The notes under the pieces are model-generated. The model was not told where the DNA came from, made no database searches, and worked only from the letters and a program-made list of their open reading frames with translations. The position numbers and the translations under genes are program-made. Below are positions 27,913 to 38,509 of a DNA stretch of 64,000 nt, piece by piece. The stretch spans positions 35,122 to 99,121 of the forward strand of contig NZ_JAGSOI010000002.1 in the NCBI RefSeq assembly GCF_023684405.1, in the 5' to 3' direction. How positions within the stretch are numbered: the first letter of the stretch is position 1; each line of letters begins with the position of its first letter. The DNA is from Methanococcoides seepicolus. GTDB lineage: Archaea > Halobacteriota > Methanosarcinia > Methanosarcinales > Methanosarcinaceae.

Positions 27913-29067
27913 TTATTTCCTTCTAAAAAGACAGATTGCACCAAGGATACCTGCAATTGCAATTGGGAATCCAAATCCTGGTGTGCTATTACCTTCAGCT
28001 TCTGTTGAGACTTCGGAAGGTTCTGCTGCAACTGCTTCAGGTGCTGCTGCAGGATAGAGGGCAGCTTCAAGTTTCTCGGACTTTTTCTGGAGCTGTTTTG
28101 CTTCATACTCTACCTTGTGGACAGCGTCGTGTGATGCAGATGCATGGGTAAGGTATGGTTCCTCAAGCTCAAGAATTTTGTGAACAGCCTCATTTTGGGC
28201 CAGAAGCTCGTCCATGACCACCTGTGCGTGGTCATTGATCTCACCGATCATGGCCTTGACAGCAGCTTCATTTGCAGCCGGCTCTGCAGCGAGGGTCTTT
28301 AGCTCATCGATGTCCTCGAGAATTTCCTTTGATGCATGTTCTGTGGTATGGGACGCAAGGTGTACTTGCTTGGCATAGTCCCTCCATTGCTGATCAAGTG
28401 ACTCATCTTTGACTAAACACTTAGTCTCAAGAAGTATGGTGGTAGAATCATCAAGCATATCGTTTGCAATTCCTTCCATAGCTGTTACGTGTATTCCAGC
28501 ATCGCCTTCAAGTACTACAGCTTCTGCAAAACCAAGGTCTTCCTCTACTTCTGCAGCGTGGGTCTTGATGTGATCTGCAATTGAACCTGCTTCGGTTACA
28601 GAGTTTTTGATATCTGCTGCATACTGCTGGTGTGATTCAGGTGCATCAGAAAGCATCTTCTGAAGGTCTGCGTCCTTGCTGTCGATAAGCTCAAGTGCTT
28701 CATCAGCATGTTCGTTGATCTCACCAAGGGCGATCATGATCTCCTCTTCATTTGCTTCAGGGTCAGCAGCGAGTACTTTAAGCTCCTCTGCATGTTCCTT
28801 AATGTGCGCTCCGATATGTTCGATATCATGGGAAGAAAGATGGATAGATTCTCCTGCAGCCCTGAGGTCATCATCCAGACCTTCATCATCGGCAATTAAC
28901 ATGGTCTGGTCGTGAATTGTTGCGGACATCTCAACAAGTTCTTCTGCGTGCTCAATAACCTCATCGATAGCCATATTCGCATCCCCGTGAGCGGATGCAG
29001 GCAATACGCTTGCTACCATTAGGACAAGTGCTATTATTGCAATTCCAAATATTTTATTAAAATTCAT
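27913..29067 (-). CDS. His-rich exported PGF-anchored protein leading the nickel operon
   Basis: 384 residues, family not recognised. Signal peptide to ASA near residue 26; mature protein begins HGD. Two long alpha-helical halves of similar sequence (for example HLSSHDIEHIGAHIKEHAEEL and HLASHTTEHASKEILEDID), with histidines spaced three to seven residues apart, as in a metal-binding helical bundle. A flexible EAVAAEPSEVSTEAEG linker leads to the C-terminal sorting signal STPGFGFPIAIAGILGA and basic FRRK. Sits first in the operon with nikM. A cell-surface nickel or cobalt collector is inferred, not shown. Confidence 0.7.
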   Translation of the reverse strand: MNFNKIFGIAIIALVLMVASVLPASAHGDANMAIDEVIEHAEELVEMSATIHDQTMLIADDEGLDDDLRAAGESIHLSSHDIEHIGAHIKEHAEELKVLAADPEANEEEIMIALGEINEHADEALELIDSKDADLQKMLSDAPESHQQYAADIKNSVTEAGSIADHIKTHAAEVEEDLGFAEAVVLEGDAGIHVTAMEGIANDMLDDSTTILLETKCLVKDESLDQQWRDYAKQVHLASHTTEHASKEILEDIDELKTLAAEPAANEAAVKAMIGEINDHAQVVMDELLAQNEAVHKILELEEPYLTHASASHDAVHKVEYEAKQLQKKSEKLEAALYPAAAPEAVAAEPSEVSTEAEGNSTPGFGFPIAIAGILGAICLFRRK

Positions 29068-29117
29068 ATATTCTCACCTATATTTTAACTCAAACATCCT
29101 GATATTTCAAACATCAT

Positions 29118-29204
29118 AACATTCATACTATGTTTTGTGTTACAGGCTGTAAAATAGAATCATATATATATAGTTTACCGTTTGATAACATTTGTATACA
29201 TGTT
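29118..29204 (-). promoter_or_regulatory. Promoter of the nickel operon with three inverted repeats
   Basis: On the minus strand a TATA box CTATATATATATG (29161-29173) lies about 95 bases above the start. Around it are AACAT-N8-ATGTT (29187-29204), TTACAG-G-CTGTAA (29140-29152) and AACAT-N7-ATGTT (29118-29134). The outer two share the same half-sites and bracket the TATA box, which suits a metal-dependent repressor such as NikR. The regulator itself is not in the window. Confidence 0.55.
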
Positions 29205-29590
29205 GGGTAATAGTTGTTAATTGAAGCTACCCCATATCAAATTTGCAATGACAAATAAACAGTAACATCGTAAACTTTAAAAAGATAAATAAAAAGAGAA
29301 GGGCATATCACATCTGAATAACCGCCGGGTAACAGTGTAAACTTTCGAAGAATAAACTAAGTGATGCGGCACAACCCAGGCGGCTTGAAAAAGAAAGACA
29401 TTTTAAGGATAAAGTATTACAGGTGTTAAATCAAAAAGAAAACTCAATTAGATATGATGTTTTTTACAGACAGGTTCCTATTCAAAAAAACGGACTGTTC
29501 TTAAACCGTTTTGTCACCAAGAAATATAAAGGACCTGTGATGCCTTAAACTACAAAGTTTCACAGTCGTACACATTCAAGGAGGTAATTT
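29205..29590 (+). other. Intergenic region with two hairpins before the synthase gene
   Basis: 386 bases without a gene. A long-range stem CCGCCGGGT (29322-29330) pairs with ACCCAGGCGG (29374-29383, one bulged A) around a 43-base loop. A second hairpin AAAACGG/CCGTTTT lies near 29487-29514. GGAGGT stands about six bases before the ATG at 29591, and a TATA-like aatataaag lies near 29541. No known riboswitch class was recognised. Confidence 0.4.
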
Positions 29591-30868
29591 ATGAAATTAT
29601 ACAAAACTTATGAAGATCTTCCAAAGATTAAGCTCCTAAAGGGACAGGAAGTAAGCATAAGTGATAGTACCCTACGTGATGGAGCTCAGATGCCCGGTAT
29701 TGTATTAAAGGCAGATCACAAAGTAAAGATCTATGAGTATCTGCACAACATCGGAATTGAAAAACTTGAGACATTTGTGTATAATGACCGTGACAGAAAC
29801 GCCATTAGCATGATGTTGGACAGAGGTTATGAGTTCCCAGAGGTCACCGGTTGGGCAAGGGCTGCCACCAACGACATTGATCTGGTACTGGATATCGGTG
29901 CTATCGAAGAGACGGGAATATTGATGTCCGTCTCAGATGTACACATTTTTGACAAGATGGGACTGCCAAGCAGGGAAGCTGCCGAGGAAAAATACCTTGA
30001 TGCATTACAATATGCAGTAGACCACGGGCTTAGGACACGTGCACATATTGAAGATATGACACGTGCTGATAACATTAATTTTGTTTATCCATTGATCAAG
30101 AAGATCCTTGAGATCGATCCAAAATGCACCATCCGTCTTTGTGACACCATTGGATTCGGGGTTCCATTTGCAGATGTTGAAGAACCATTCGGCATACCCG
30201 AGATGGTCAGACATGTCAAGGAAGAACTAAAAGCTGTCAATATCGAAACCCATTGTCACGATGATTTCGGTCTTGCTGTAGCAAATTCCATTGCTGGATA
30301 CTGGCACGGTGCCAACTGGTCAAATGTGACTTTCCTCGGCATCGGCGAACGTGCAGGTAATGCTGAATTGGAGAAGTTGCTGCTGTTCCTTGGAAGAAGG
30401 GTAGAAGGCTTTGATAAGTACAATCTCGAATCCCTTTTCGAATTTGCTAAATTCATGGAAAGAGAGATAGGTATCAGGATCCCAAGGAACAAATCCGTTG
30501 TAGGGAACAATGTCTTTGCACACGAATCCGGTATCCACACAGCAGGCGTCATCAAGAACCCATTCACCTATGAACCCTATCCACCGGAAGCCGTTGGAGG
30601 AAAGAGGGCTTTCCTTATAGGCGATTCATCAGGTATTGAAGTTCTGCGATTCAAGGTAGAGGATACACTTCATGATCTTCTGGACGTCAAGATCAGTGTC
30701 GAAAAGAACGATCCACGTCTCAGGGCTATACAGAAGGATATACAGAACCTTTACAACAATGAAAAACGTGTTTCATGCATCTCAGATGAAGAGATACAGG
30801 CATACGTTGAAAAATACTTCCTCTTCGAGCCTATCGTTGAGAAAAGTATGGGAAGAAAGACCCTCTGA
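29591..30868 (+). CDS. DRE-TIM synthase: homocitrate/isopropylmalate/Re-citrate synthase family
   Basis: 425 residues. Joins acetyl-CoA to a 2-oxo acid. Motifs: DSTLRDGAQMPGI (metal and base), HIEDMTRADN, the metal HxH as THCHDDFGLAVANS, GERAGNAELE and HESGIHTAG. The C-terminal LeuA-type allosteric domain is absent; only a short helical tail follows. The family also includes Re-citrate synthase. Its position near a native isocitrate dehydrogenase remnant, a second isocitrate dehydrogenase and malate dehydrogenase makes citrate synthesis a reasonable idea. Homocitrate synthase (AksA-like) is the main alternative. Strong ribosome-binding site GGAGGT. Confidence 0.85.
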   Translation: MKLYKTYEDLPKIKLLKGQEVSISDSTLRDGAQMPGIVLKADHKVKIYEYLHNIGIEKLETFVYNDRDRNAISMMLDRGYEFPEVTGWARAATNDIDLVLDIGAIEETGILMSVSDVHIFDKMGLPSREAAEEKYLDALQYAVDHGLRTRAHIEDMTRADNINFVYPLIKKILEIDPKCTIRLCDTIGFGVPFADVEEPFGIPEMVRHVKEELKAVNIETHCHDDFGLAVANSIAGYWHGANWSNVTFLGIGERAGNAELEKLLLFLGRRVEGFDKYNLESLFEFAKFMEREIGIRIPRNKSVVGNNVFAHESGIHTAGVIKNPFTYEPYPPEAVGGKRAFLIGDSSGIEVLRFKVEDTLHDLLDVKISVEKNDPRLRAIQKDIQNLYNNEKRVSCISDEEIQAYVEKYFLFEPIVEKSMGRKTL

Positions 30869-31084
30869 AAGCTTGTCCGCTAATATGCGGATAAGCAACA
30901 TTCTTTTTTTAAAATTCGATGATCATCACAGATATATGATCGAACAGTGATAGCTTTAGATTCATCCCTCTATACCATACCAAAATTGTGAGCTCAATAG
31001 TAATTGAACAGACTTTTATAGATAGAATTACAAAATTACTTTTGTTCTTTAATTAGTAAGTTCGGGATCCCAGGGAGTGAAAGC

Positions 31085-32272
31085 ATGTTATTTGGAGAAT
31101 ATCAACTAACGACCTATACAATAATTGCATTGTTCGTTCTTCTTACAGTACTAAGTTACATTCTCCGGAAAACCACCATATTAACCCGGGACAAAATGAT
31201 AAAACAGATCATACTTTCCGTAGCCACTCTTCTCGGAATTGTTCTGATATTACTCACATTGCCAATAACAGATAATTCAAAACAAACCCTTTTGAGCTTT
31301 TTAGGAATACTACTCGGTGCTACCATTGCACTGTCGTCGACAACATTTGTTGCAAACGGCATGTCAGGCATGATGTTGAACCTTATCAAACCATTCAAAA
31401 CAGGTGACTATATAAGAATAGGAGACGAATTTGGGAAGGTCTCGAACATAAAAATACTTCATACACAGATACAATCCATTGACCGTGATCTGATAAACAT
31501 CCCAAACCTGAAACTCGTCTCAAATCCACTGGTCACAATAAGCACATCGGGAACAATTATTTCTGCCACCGTTTCATTGGGATACGACACACCATGGAAG
31601 CATATCGAAAAGGATCTGATAAGAGCAGCAGAGAGAACAGACCTTGAAAGTCCATTTGTACATGTCACAGAACTAAATGATCATGCTGTAACATACAAGG
31701 TAGGAGGTCTTCTTCGGGACATATCAGGATTGATCACAAAAAGGTCCGATCTGAAAAAAGCAGTTATTGATGCCCTTCATGAAGATGATATTGAGATAGT
31801 TTCACCCACCTTCATGAACCAGAGAGTATATGAGAAAAATGCTGTATTCATACCATCCTGCCCGGTATGCGATACAAAAGAAAATGTGCCTGCACCTTCT
31901 GATGAGTATGTGCCGAAAATGTCAACTGAAAACATAATATTTGACAAAGCCATAGGTGCAGAGCTTATCAAGAAGATAGATATGACCATGGGACGTCTTG
32001 ATAATAAAATTGCAGACTTCAGATCGCTTTTCAGTACGACCTCAAATGGTGATATGTTCGTAACAGAACTAGAAGAGATGGAATCCATCGAGAAACAAAA
32101 GGTAGAACTGGAAAACTCATTCAAAATCATGAAAGAAACTTTTGAAAAGGAAGATGATAAAACTCCTGATGCTATAAAACTTAAAACGCTTCAGTATGTT
32201 GATTCTAAATCAGAAGAGCTGGACAATGAGATGGGGAAACTTCTTGAGAAATTGAAAGAAAATATTGACTAA
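31085..32272 (+). CDS. mscS: Small-conductance mechanosensitive channel (MscS family)
   Basis: 395 residues. Three N-terminal membrane helices (residues 7-27, 38-60, 69-90), the last followed by ALSSTTFVANGMSGMML, then the MscS beta domain PFKTGDYIRIGDEFGKVSNI and IDRDLINIPNLKLVSNP. The alpha/beta part ends DIEIVSPTFMNQRVY. A 115-residue C-terminal extension, including CPVCDTKEN and coiled coil to the end, is longer than in E. coli MscS. Opens under osmotic downshift to release solutes. A hairpin terminator follows. Confidence 0.93.
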   Translation: MLFGEYQLTTYTIIALFVLLTVLSYILRKTTILTRDKMIKQIILSVATLLGIVLILLTLPITDNSKQTLLSFLGILLGATIALSSTTFVANGMSGMMLNLIKPFKTGDYIRIGDEFGKVSNIKILHTQIQSIDRDLINIPNLKLVSNPLVTISTSGTIISATVSLGYDTPWKHIEKDLIRAAERTDLESPFVHVTELNDHAVTYKVGGLLRDISGLITKRSDLKKAVIDALHEDDIEIVSPTFMNQRVYEKNAVFIPSCPVCDTKENVPAPSDEYVPKMSTENIIFDKAIGAELIKKIDMTMGRLDNKIADFRSLFSTTSNGDMFVTELEEMESIEKQKVELENSFKIMKETFEKEDDKTPDAIKLKTLQYVDSKSEELDNEMGKLLEKLKENID

Positions 32273-32321
32273 ATAAAACGATCTCATTTGGTTAACGGAG
32301 AACGAACAATTAAAAGAAGGT

Positions 32322-32344
32322 GCATAAGGCGTGAAGCCTTATGC
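32322..32344. terminator. Hairpin between mscS and the isocitrate dehydrogenase remnant
   Basis: Perfect 9-base stem GCATAAGGC / GCCTTATGC with loop gtgaa, about 50 bases beyond the mscS stop, followed by gaaaaa. Probably a terminator for mscS, or for both convergent transcripts. Confidence 0.5.
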
Positions 32345-32392
32345 GAAAAAGTCCCATTCTCGCCAGAGCCGGACTTACGTATAATTTTTAAT

Positions 32393-32728
32393 TTACAACT
32401 TTGAGATGATAGCGTCGGTCATCTCGCTAAGAGCTGCATTTCCACCAAGGTCATAGGTGAGATGCTTGCCTTCTGAAATGACATCCTCTGTTGCCTTGAA
32501 GATCTGTGCAGATTTGTCGCTTTCACCAAGGTAGTCAAGCATCCATGCGCCTGCAAGAATGGTTGCAACAGGGTTTACCTTGTCCAGACCTGCGTATTTT
32601 GGTGCTGAACCGTGTGCGGGTTCGAACATTGCAAAGTTGTCCCCGATGTTTGCGGAGTAGATAAGACCGATACTGCCGATAAGTGCAGAACATTCCTCAC
32701 TGATGACATCCATGAACAGGTTGGTTGA
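32393..32728 (-). pseudogene. icd: 3' remnant of native isocitrate/isopropylmalate-type dehydrogenase
   Basis: About 112 codons of the C-terminal third of an NAD(P)-dependent decarboxylating dehydrogenase: TNLFMDVISEECSALIGSIG, EPAHGSAPKYAG and NPVATILAGAWMLDYLGE are family hallmarks. The N-terminal two thirds, with the substrate-binding serine and arginines, are missing. Homology stops near 32728, exactly where foreign DNA begins. The frame remains open to 32758, but those residues are junction sequence. The end is intact (TAA). The fragment cannot be active. It is inferred to be the ancestral isocitrate dehydrogenase, because a replacement enzyme lies next to it. Confidence 0.8.
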
Positions 32729-33125
32729 AAATTGGACTACGTCTGAAGATTTGGCCATTAATGGGACTCATTACGGTTATTATGATGGATTAGGCGTCTA
32801 TGAAGCAACATTTACGAATACAACCTTCACCTATGAATATCTAACGCCGGCAGACACCTATTACGGTTCCTTTGATGTATTATTTTATGACAACGATGAG
32901 GGATTTGTCCTGTTGAGATGCACTGATAACAATGATCCGGAAGAGATCGGCAAATATCAGAAAATTTTATGGACAGAGAACTCCGGCAGTTATACGGTCA
33001 GTTATACGGTCAGTTATACGGAAACGTCCTTTGACGGAATCCACATCACGAAAACTGACGATTTCATGATAGAAGACGCATCTGTCTTCCCAACCCAAGC
33101 AGAAGCGGAAGCTTTAGCTCCCTAA
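32728..33125 (+). pseudogene. 3' remnant of a foreign gene at the junction
   Basis: About 130 codons (GYYDGLGVYEATFTNTTF, YGSFDVLFYDNDEGF) with a beta-rich character as in bacterial secreted proteins; family not recognised. The 5' end is cut at the junction with the native dehydrogenase remnant; the ATG at 32703 that opens the frame lies in that remnant. A 12-base direct repeat (ttatacggtcag, repeated) encodes SYTVSYTVSYT. It ends in TAA just before a GC-rich terminator. It appears to be a passenger with the isocitrate dehydrogenase gene. Confidence 0.65.
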
Positions 33126-33150
33126 TCACATTGCTTATTTAGATACTAAA

Positions 33151-33182
33151 AAGCCCCGGCCGAAACCGGGGCTTTCCTTTTG
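33151..33182. terminator. Bacterial-style intrinsic terminator
   Basis: Perfect stem AAGCCCCGG / CCGGGGCTT with loop ccgaaa, followed by ttccttttgttt. It lies between two convergent foreign genes. GC-rich stems with a T-rich tail like this are uncommon among the other hairpins of the window and support a bacterial source of the segment. Confidence 0.85.
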
Positions 33183-33196
33183 TTTCCACAATAAAA

Positions 33197-35443
<2,247 letters not shown>

Positions 35444-35622
35444 TTAATAACATTTTATCGAAGCGAAGCCTTTATTCTATATAAAAAGACCCCATCCCTT
35501 TTTACCCATGTTGACCGAGCGTACAAAAAATCAATGTTACCTTTTCTTAGATGTTTAAAGCTGGTTGTGCAAGTAACCTACATAACCCCTTTCTTACTAG
35601 CAATAGGTAATATGCTACAGTC

Positions 35623-35721
35623 TCATTCAGGATTGACTTGAATGATATCGAAAAGGATACCATCTTCAACAGCTTGCTCTGACGTGTAAGTATAGACAAC
35701 TTCACCAAAAATATCATCCAT
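35623..35721 (-). pseudogene. 5' remnant of a DUF6573-like gene
   Basis: 32 codons: MDDIFGEVVYTYTSEQAVED, then GILFDIIQVNPE and TGA. The start matches the conserved N-terminus of DUF6573-type proteins, which are normally longer. The rest is missing or scrambled up to the edge of the foreign segment (about 35540). ATG lies five bases past the 81-residue gene, so the two formed an operon. Recognition rests on the N-terminal motif only. Confidence 0.5.
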
Positions 35722-35725
35722 ACTA

Positions 35726-35971
35726 TCACATCTCTCTATGGATTGCTACAACAAAGGTTGATCTGTCAGGTGCTATAACAACAAAGCCACTATCATTAGA
35801 TATTGTTCCTGCAATGACGCCTATACGTTTGGCATCCGACAGGACTCCTGCTTCTTCAAGTGTCAGTACTTCATAGGATAGGATTTCCCCTCCCTCATCG
35901 TCTTCATCTTCCCATGTTTTGTTCCATATTGCATCCTCAAGAAATGTCTTAAAATCAGATTCGGTAGTCAT
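35726..35971 (-). CDS. Small acidic protein, family present twice in the window
   Basis: 81 residues, function unknown. MTTESDFKTFLEDAIWNKTW, then an acidic stretch (DEDDEGG), SYEVLTLEEAGVLSDA and the conserved GFVVIAPDRSTFVVAIHRE. A second, damaged copy with 60-70% similar N-terminus lies at 41965-42141. The upstream sequences of the copies are also alike for about 120 bases. It is followed by a DUF6573-like remnant, a pairing that looks like an accessory or plasmid-type module. Confidence 0.65.
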   Translation of the reverse strand: MTTESDFKTFLEDAIWNKTWEDEDDEGGEILSYEVLTLEEAGVLSDAKRIGVIAGTISNDSGFVVIAPDRSTFVVAIHREM

Positions 35972-36153
35972 AGTTTATCACCGAAACAATTTATTCGAGA
36001 CATTCCTAATGTAAACTTTGGAATATTAGTTATGATGAATTTGGAGGTAGAGGTATGTAATGAGATTGGTGCATGGGAGTATGAGAATATAGCTTAATAT
36101 CAATAGACACATAACTTATAGGTGCAAGTCCTTTTTGATATCACTTAGTAACA

Positions 36154-36162
36154 TTTATATAT
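36154..36162 (+). promoter_or_regulatory. TATA box of the two-gene nuclease unit
   Basis: TTTATATAT at 36154-36162 lies about 60 bases before the likely start at 36220. Transcription would begin near 36185. Confidence 0.5.
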
Positions 36163-36219
36163 TATAACATAATGTTTTACAAAATATCAAAATATTAGTA
36201 AAGAGTGTTGATTAATACT

Positions 36220-36735
36220 ATGCTTCCTGACAATGATATTAAAGAATATTTAAGCGCTTCACACATTAATGCGATTACATCTATTGCAGGAGCGAAAGCA
36301 GAAATGAAGTTCAGGGATCATGGTGTAGATGGTTCATTCAGAGCTCTTACAAACCCATATGGAACTAGAATATTAGATTCTTCTTTTTCAGTTGATTTCC
36401 AAGCAAAATCAACTGTAAATTGGACTCTCAAAGATGACTATGTCATATATAATCTTGAAGTAAAAACATACAATGATATGGCTTCTCGACATTCAGCAAG
36501 CTATGCAAGTCCTTTAATTTTAATATTACTTTGTTTACCTAAAGAAAAGGATAAGTGGGTAAGCATTTCTGAAGATCAATTAGTAATGACTAAATGTTGT
36601 TATTGGCATATGATTAAGGGTCCAATGACTGAAAATAAAGAAAAAATCACAATTCGCATACCATGCAATAACTTATTTGAGCCAGGAATAATAAAAGAAC
36701 TATTGGAAAAGCTTGAAAGGGGTGAGGAAATATGA
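36220..36735 (+). CDS. DUF4365-like predicted nuclease
   Basis: 171 residues. The core resembles DUF4365, a PD-(D/E)xK-type domain: HGVDGSFRAL supplies the Asp, SVDFQAKST the Q-x-K, and YNLEVKTYNDM, then SPLILILLCLPKE and the tryptophan-bearing WHMIKG the later strands. No methylase or helicase is nearby. The start could also be GTG at 36205; the ATG at 36220 is chosen as the first that leaves a normal N-terminus. Overlaps the next gene by four bases (ATGA), so the two are translationally coupled. A role in defence is inferred from the family only. Confidence 0.65.
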   Translation: MLPDNDIKEYLSASHINAITSIAGAKAEMKFRDHGVDGSFRALTNPYGTRILDSSFSVDFQAKSTVNWTLKDDYVIYNLEVKTYNDMASRHSASYASPLILILLCLPKEKDKWVSISEDQLVMTKCCYWHMIKGPMTENKEKITIRIPCNNLFEPGIIKELLEKLERGEEI

Positions 36736-37937
36736 GTATAGCTATCCAAAATATTCTCAGTGAACACTCTCTTAATTTGTCTCGTTTGCTTGAGTACCTT
36801 AAACTCTCTGGATGGGAATTGGATGAACATCCTAATCCAAATATATTTTTGTGTTCTTATTCAATCAATGAGCAAATTGTAAAATTTGTTATCCCAAAAG
36901 ATGAACAAATTATCGATTACAATGAAAGGATTGCAGATGCTATTAATATTATTTCTTCTGTCGAAAATAGGGAAGAATCAGCGGTTATTAAATCAATCCT
37001 CAAATTGAATAAAGACATATTTAATGTTCGATTATGGAAAGGTTCTTCGATAGATTCTATTAGCTACAACGACGCTCTGAAAATAATGAGTTCAATCAAA
37101 AAATTAATGCAATACTCTGCATCCTCTGAGCAAGACCCAAGAGGATATTTTGCGAAACCATTGGCAAGAGGAAACTCCTTTATAAAGAATTGTCAATTAG
37201 GGCACACATTCCATGGAAGTTTTGGTTTCACTATTGAATGTCCTGAATATCCAATAAATAATTTTCTTTCTGAGTTTTCAAATGATTTATCTACTCCTTT
37301 AACTCGTAAAATCATTATTAGGATCATAAAAGGTCTAAATGATGTTAAAACAGGATCTATGGATAAGGAAACTATATTTAAAAATGTAACAGATGGTCTT
37401 AATGCCAACATGTGTGAAGCACTACTAGAAATTGTTGATGATTTAAAAATTGATGTTGAATATTCTGTAGATTGGTCGAAAAATTATAATATTTCAGAGG
37501 ATTCAATATATAAATATCCAGTTTCCCTTGGAAGAAACGATGTTGAATTGTTGAATTTTATTAAAGAGCAGTTGATGCCACATGATCATGAACAAGTGCT
37601 TATAATCGGAAAAGTGATCGAATTGAAGGCTGATGCAATTTATGAAACAAAATCTGAAAAATCACCACATACAATTAAAATTGAAACGTTGCATAATAAT
37701 AAACCGATAAAGATTAGTTTAGACTTAAATGCCAAGGACTATGTAAAAGCCGGTAACGCTCATTTTGGTGAAAAGTTAATAGAAGTTCAAGGGCAGTTGC
37801 AAACGATTGGTTTCAGCTACTCTTTAGATAATCCTCGTTCTTTCAAACAGTCTACTGAACACTCAATGAAAACGGTTGAAATCACAGATGAAATACAAAT
37901 TAAGGAACCTCAAAAAGGATTATCTGACTGGTTCTAA
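36732..37937 (+). CDS. Unknown 401-residue partner of the DUF4365-like nuclease
   Basis: Family not recognised. N-terminal 150 residues are mixed alpha/beta (WELDEHPNPNIFLCSYSINE), the middle contains GHTFHGSFGFTIECPEY, then a helical part. Residues about 290-385 look like a beta barrel or OB-fold (EQVLIIGKVIELKADAIYET, KLIEVQGQLQTIGFSYSLDN). A DWF ends the protein. No membrane segments. It overlaps the nuclease gene by four bases and shares its promoter. Base composition is more AT-rich than the housekeeping genes near it, which suggests acquisition. Confidence 0.6.
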   Translation: MSIAIQNILSEHSLNLSRLLEYLKLSGWELDEHPNPNIFLCSYSINEQIVKFVIPKDEQIIDYNERIADAINIISSVENREESAVIKSILKLNKDIFNVRLWKGSSIDSISYNDALKIMSSIKKLMQYSASSEQDPRGYFAKPLARGNSFIKNCQLGHTFHGSFGFTIECPEYPINNFLSEFSNDLSTPLTRKIIIRIIKGLNDVKTGSMDKETIFKNVTDGLNANMCEALLEIVDDLKIDVEYSVDWSKNYNISEDSIYKYPVSLGRNDVELLNFIKEQLMPHDHEQVLIIGKVIELKADAIYETKSEKSPHTIKIETLHNNKPIKISLDLNAKDYVKAGNAHFGEKLIEVQGQLQTIGFSYSLDNPRSFKQSTEHSMKTVEITDEIQIKEPQKGLSDWF

Positions 37938-38509
37938 TACAAAATATGTACATTGAATAATGCTTAAAATAAAGTCCCATACTCTAATATCCCTCATCCA
38001 AAGAACGATAAGCACAAGAAATCTACATGAGAATCTGGATAGAAGGTAAAGGACAGTACCACACGTAATAATAAGTAGGTAAATACTAAAAAGATATAAG
38101 ATATGGAGTATCAAAATCCTGATATATACTTGCAATGATTGTTTAATTTATGAAAATTAATAAGAAGTTGAGAGACAGCTTCTAAAGATTCTATGATACG
38201 ATATTTCTATGCTTTAGTTTCTTTTCTTTTCAAAAATGCATGGGCATCGGTACAAAGAATGCATTTTATGAAAGTAAAAAAAAGACCGCAAACTATTGAA
38301 TGTAATCTGTTTAGGTTTGATCGGTTCATTCATTTGATTGCGGAATGAGTTAGAAGGAAGCAAAAAGTAAGATTAGTAGTTGAATGTTTTAAGTGAATGA
38401 ATAATTATTATATTGCGTAGGCAATATAATATAATATAATATAATATAATATAATTACTGACATTAGATTGAAAGGGATTGAAAGATATGTAATTTATAT
38501 CCCTCTACA
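37938..38509. other. AT-rich intergenic region with hairpin and 5-base repeats
   Basis: 572 bases without a convincing gene. Near its end, ATTATATTGC (38407-38416) and GCAATATAAT (38421-38430) form a perfect 10-base stem with loop gtag. The right arm runs into about seven tandem copies of AATAT (38423-38456). It lies beyond the 3' ends of both flanking genes, so it may act as a terminator region. Confidence 0.5.
38407..38456. repeat. Hairpin plus (AATAT)n microsatellite
   Basis: 10-base perfect stem with loop gtag, then a run of the 5-base unit AATAT up to 38456. The run may have expanded by slippage from the hairpin arm, which contains the unit. Confidence 0.75.

Noticed and set aside
29322..29383. 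Cobalamin riboswitch in front of the nickel/cobalt operon
   Set aside because: It is on the far side of the promoter, lacks the conserved B12-box and is better placed for the plus-strand gene.
37920..38135. Hydrophobic 71-residue minus-strand frame
   Set aside because: AT-rich intergenic DNA gives such frames by chance; no start context and no conserved feature.
38423..38456. CRISPR or other spaced repeat array
   Set aside because: The unit is 5 bases with no spacers; no array of direct repeats with spacers was seen anywhere in the window.
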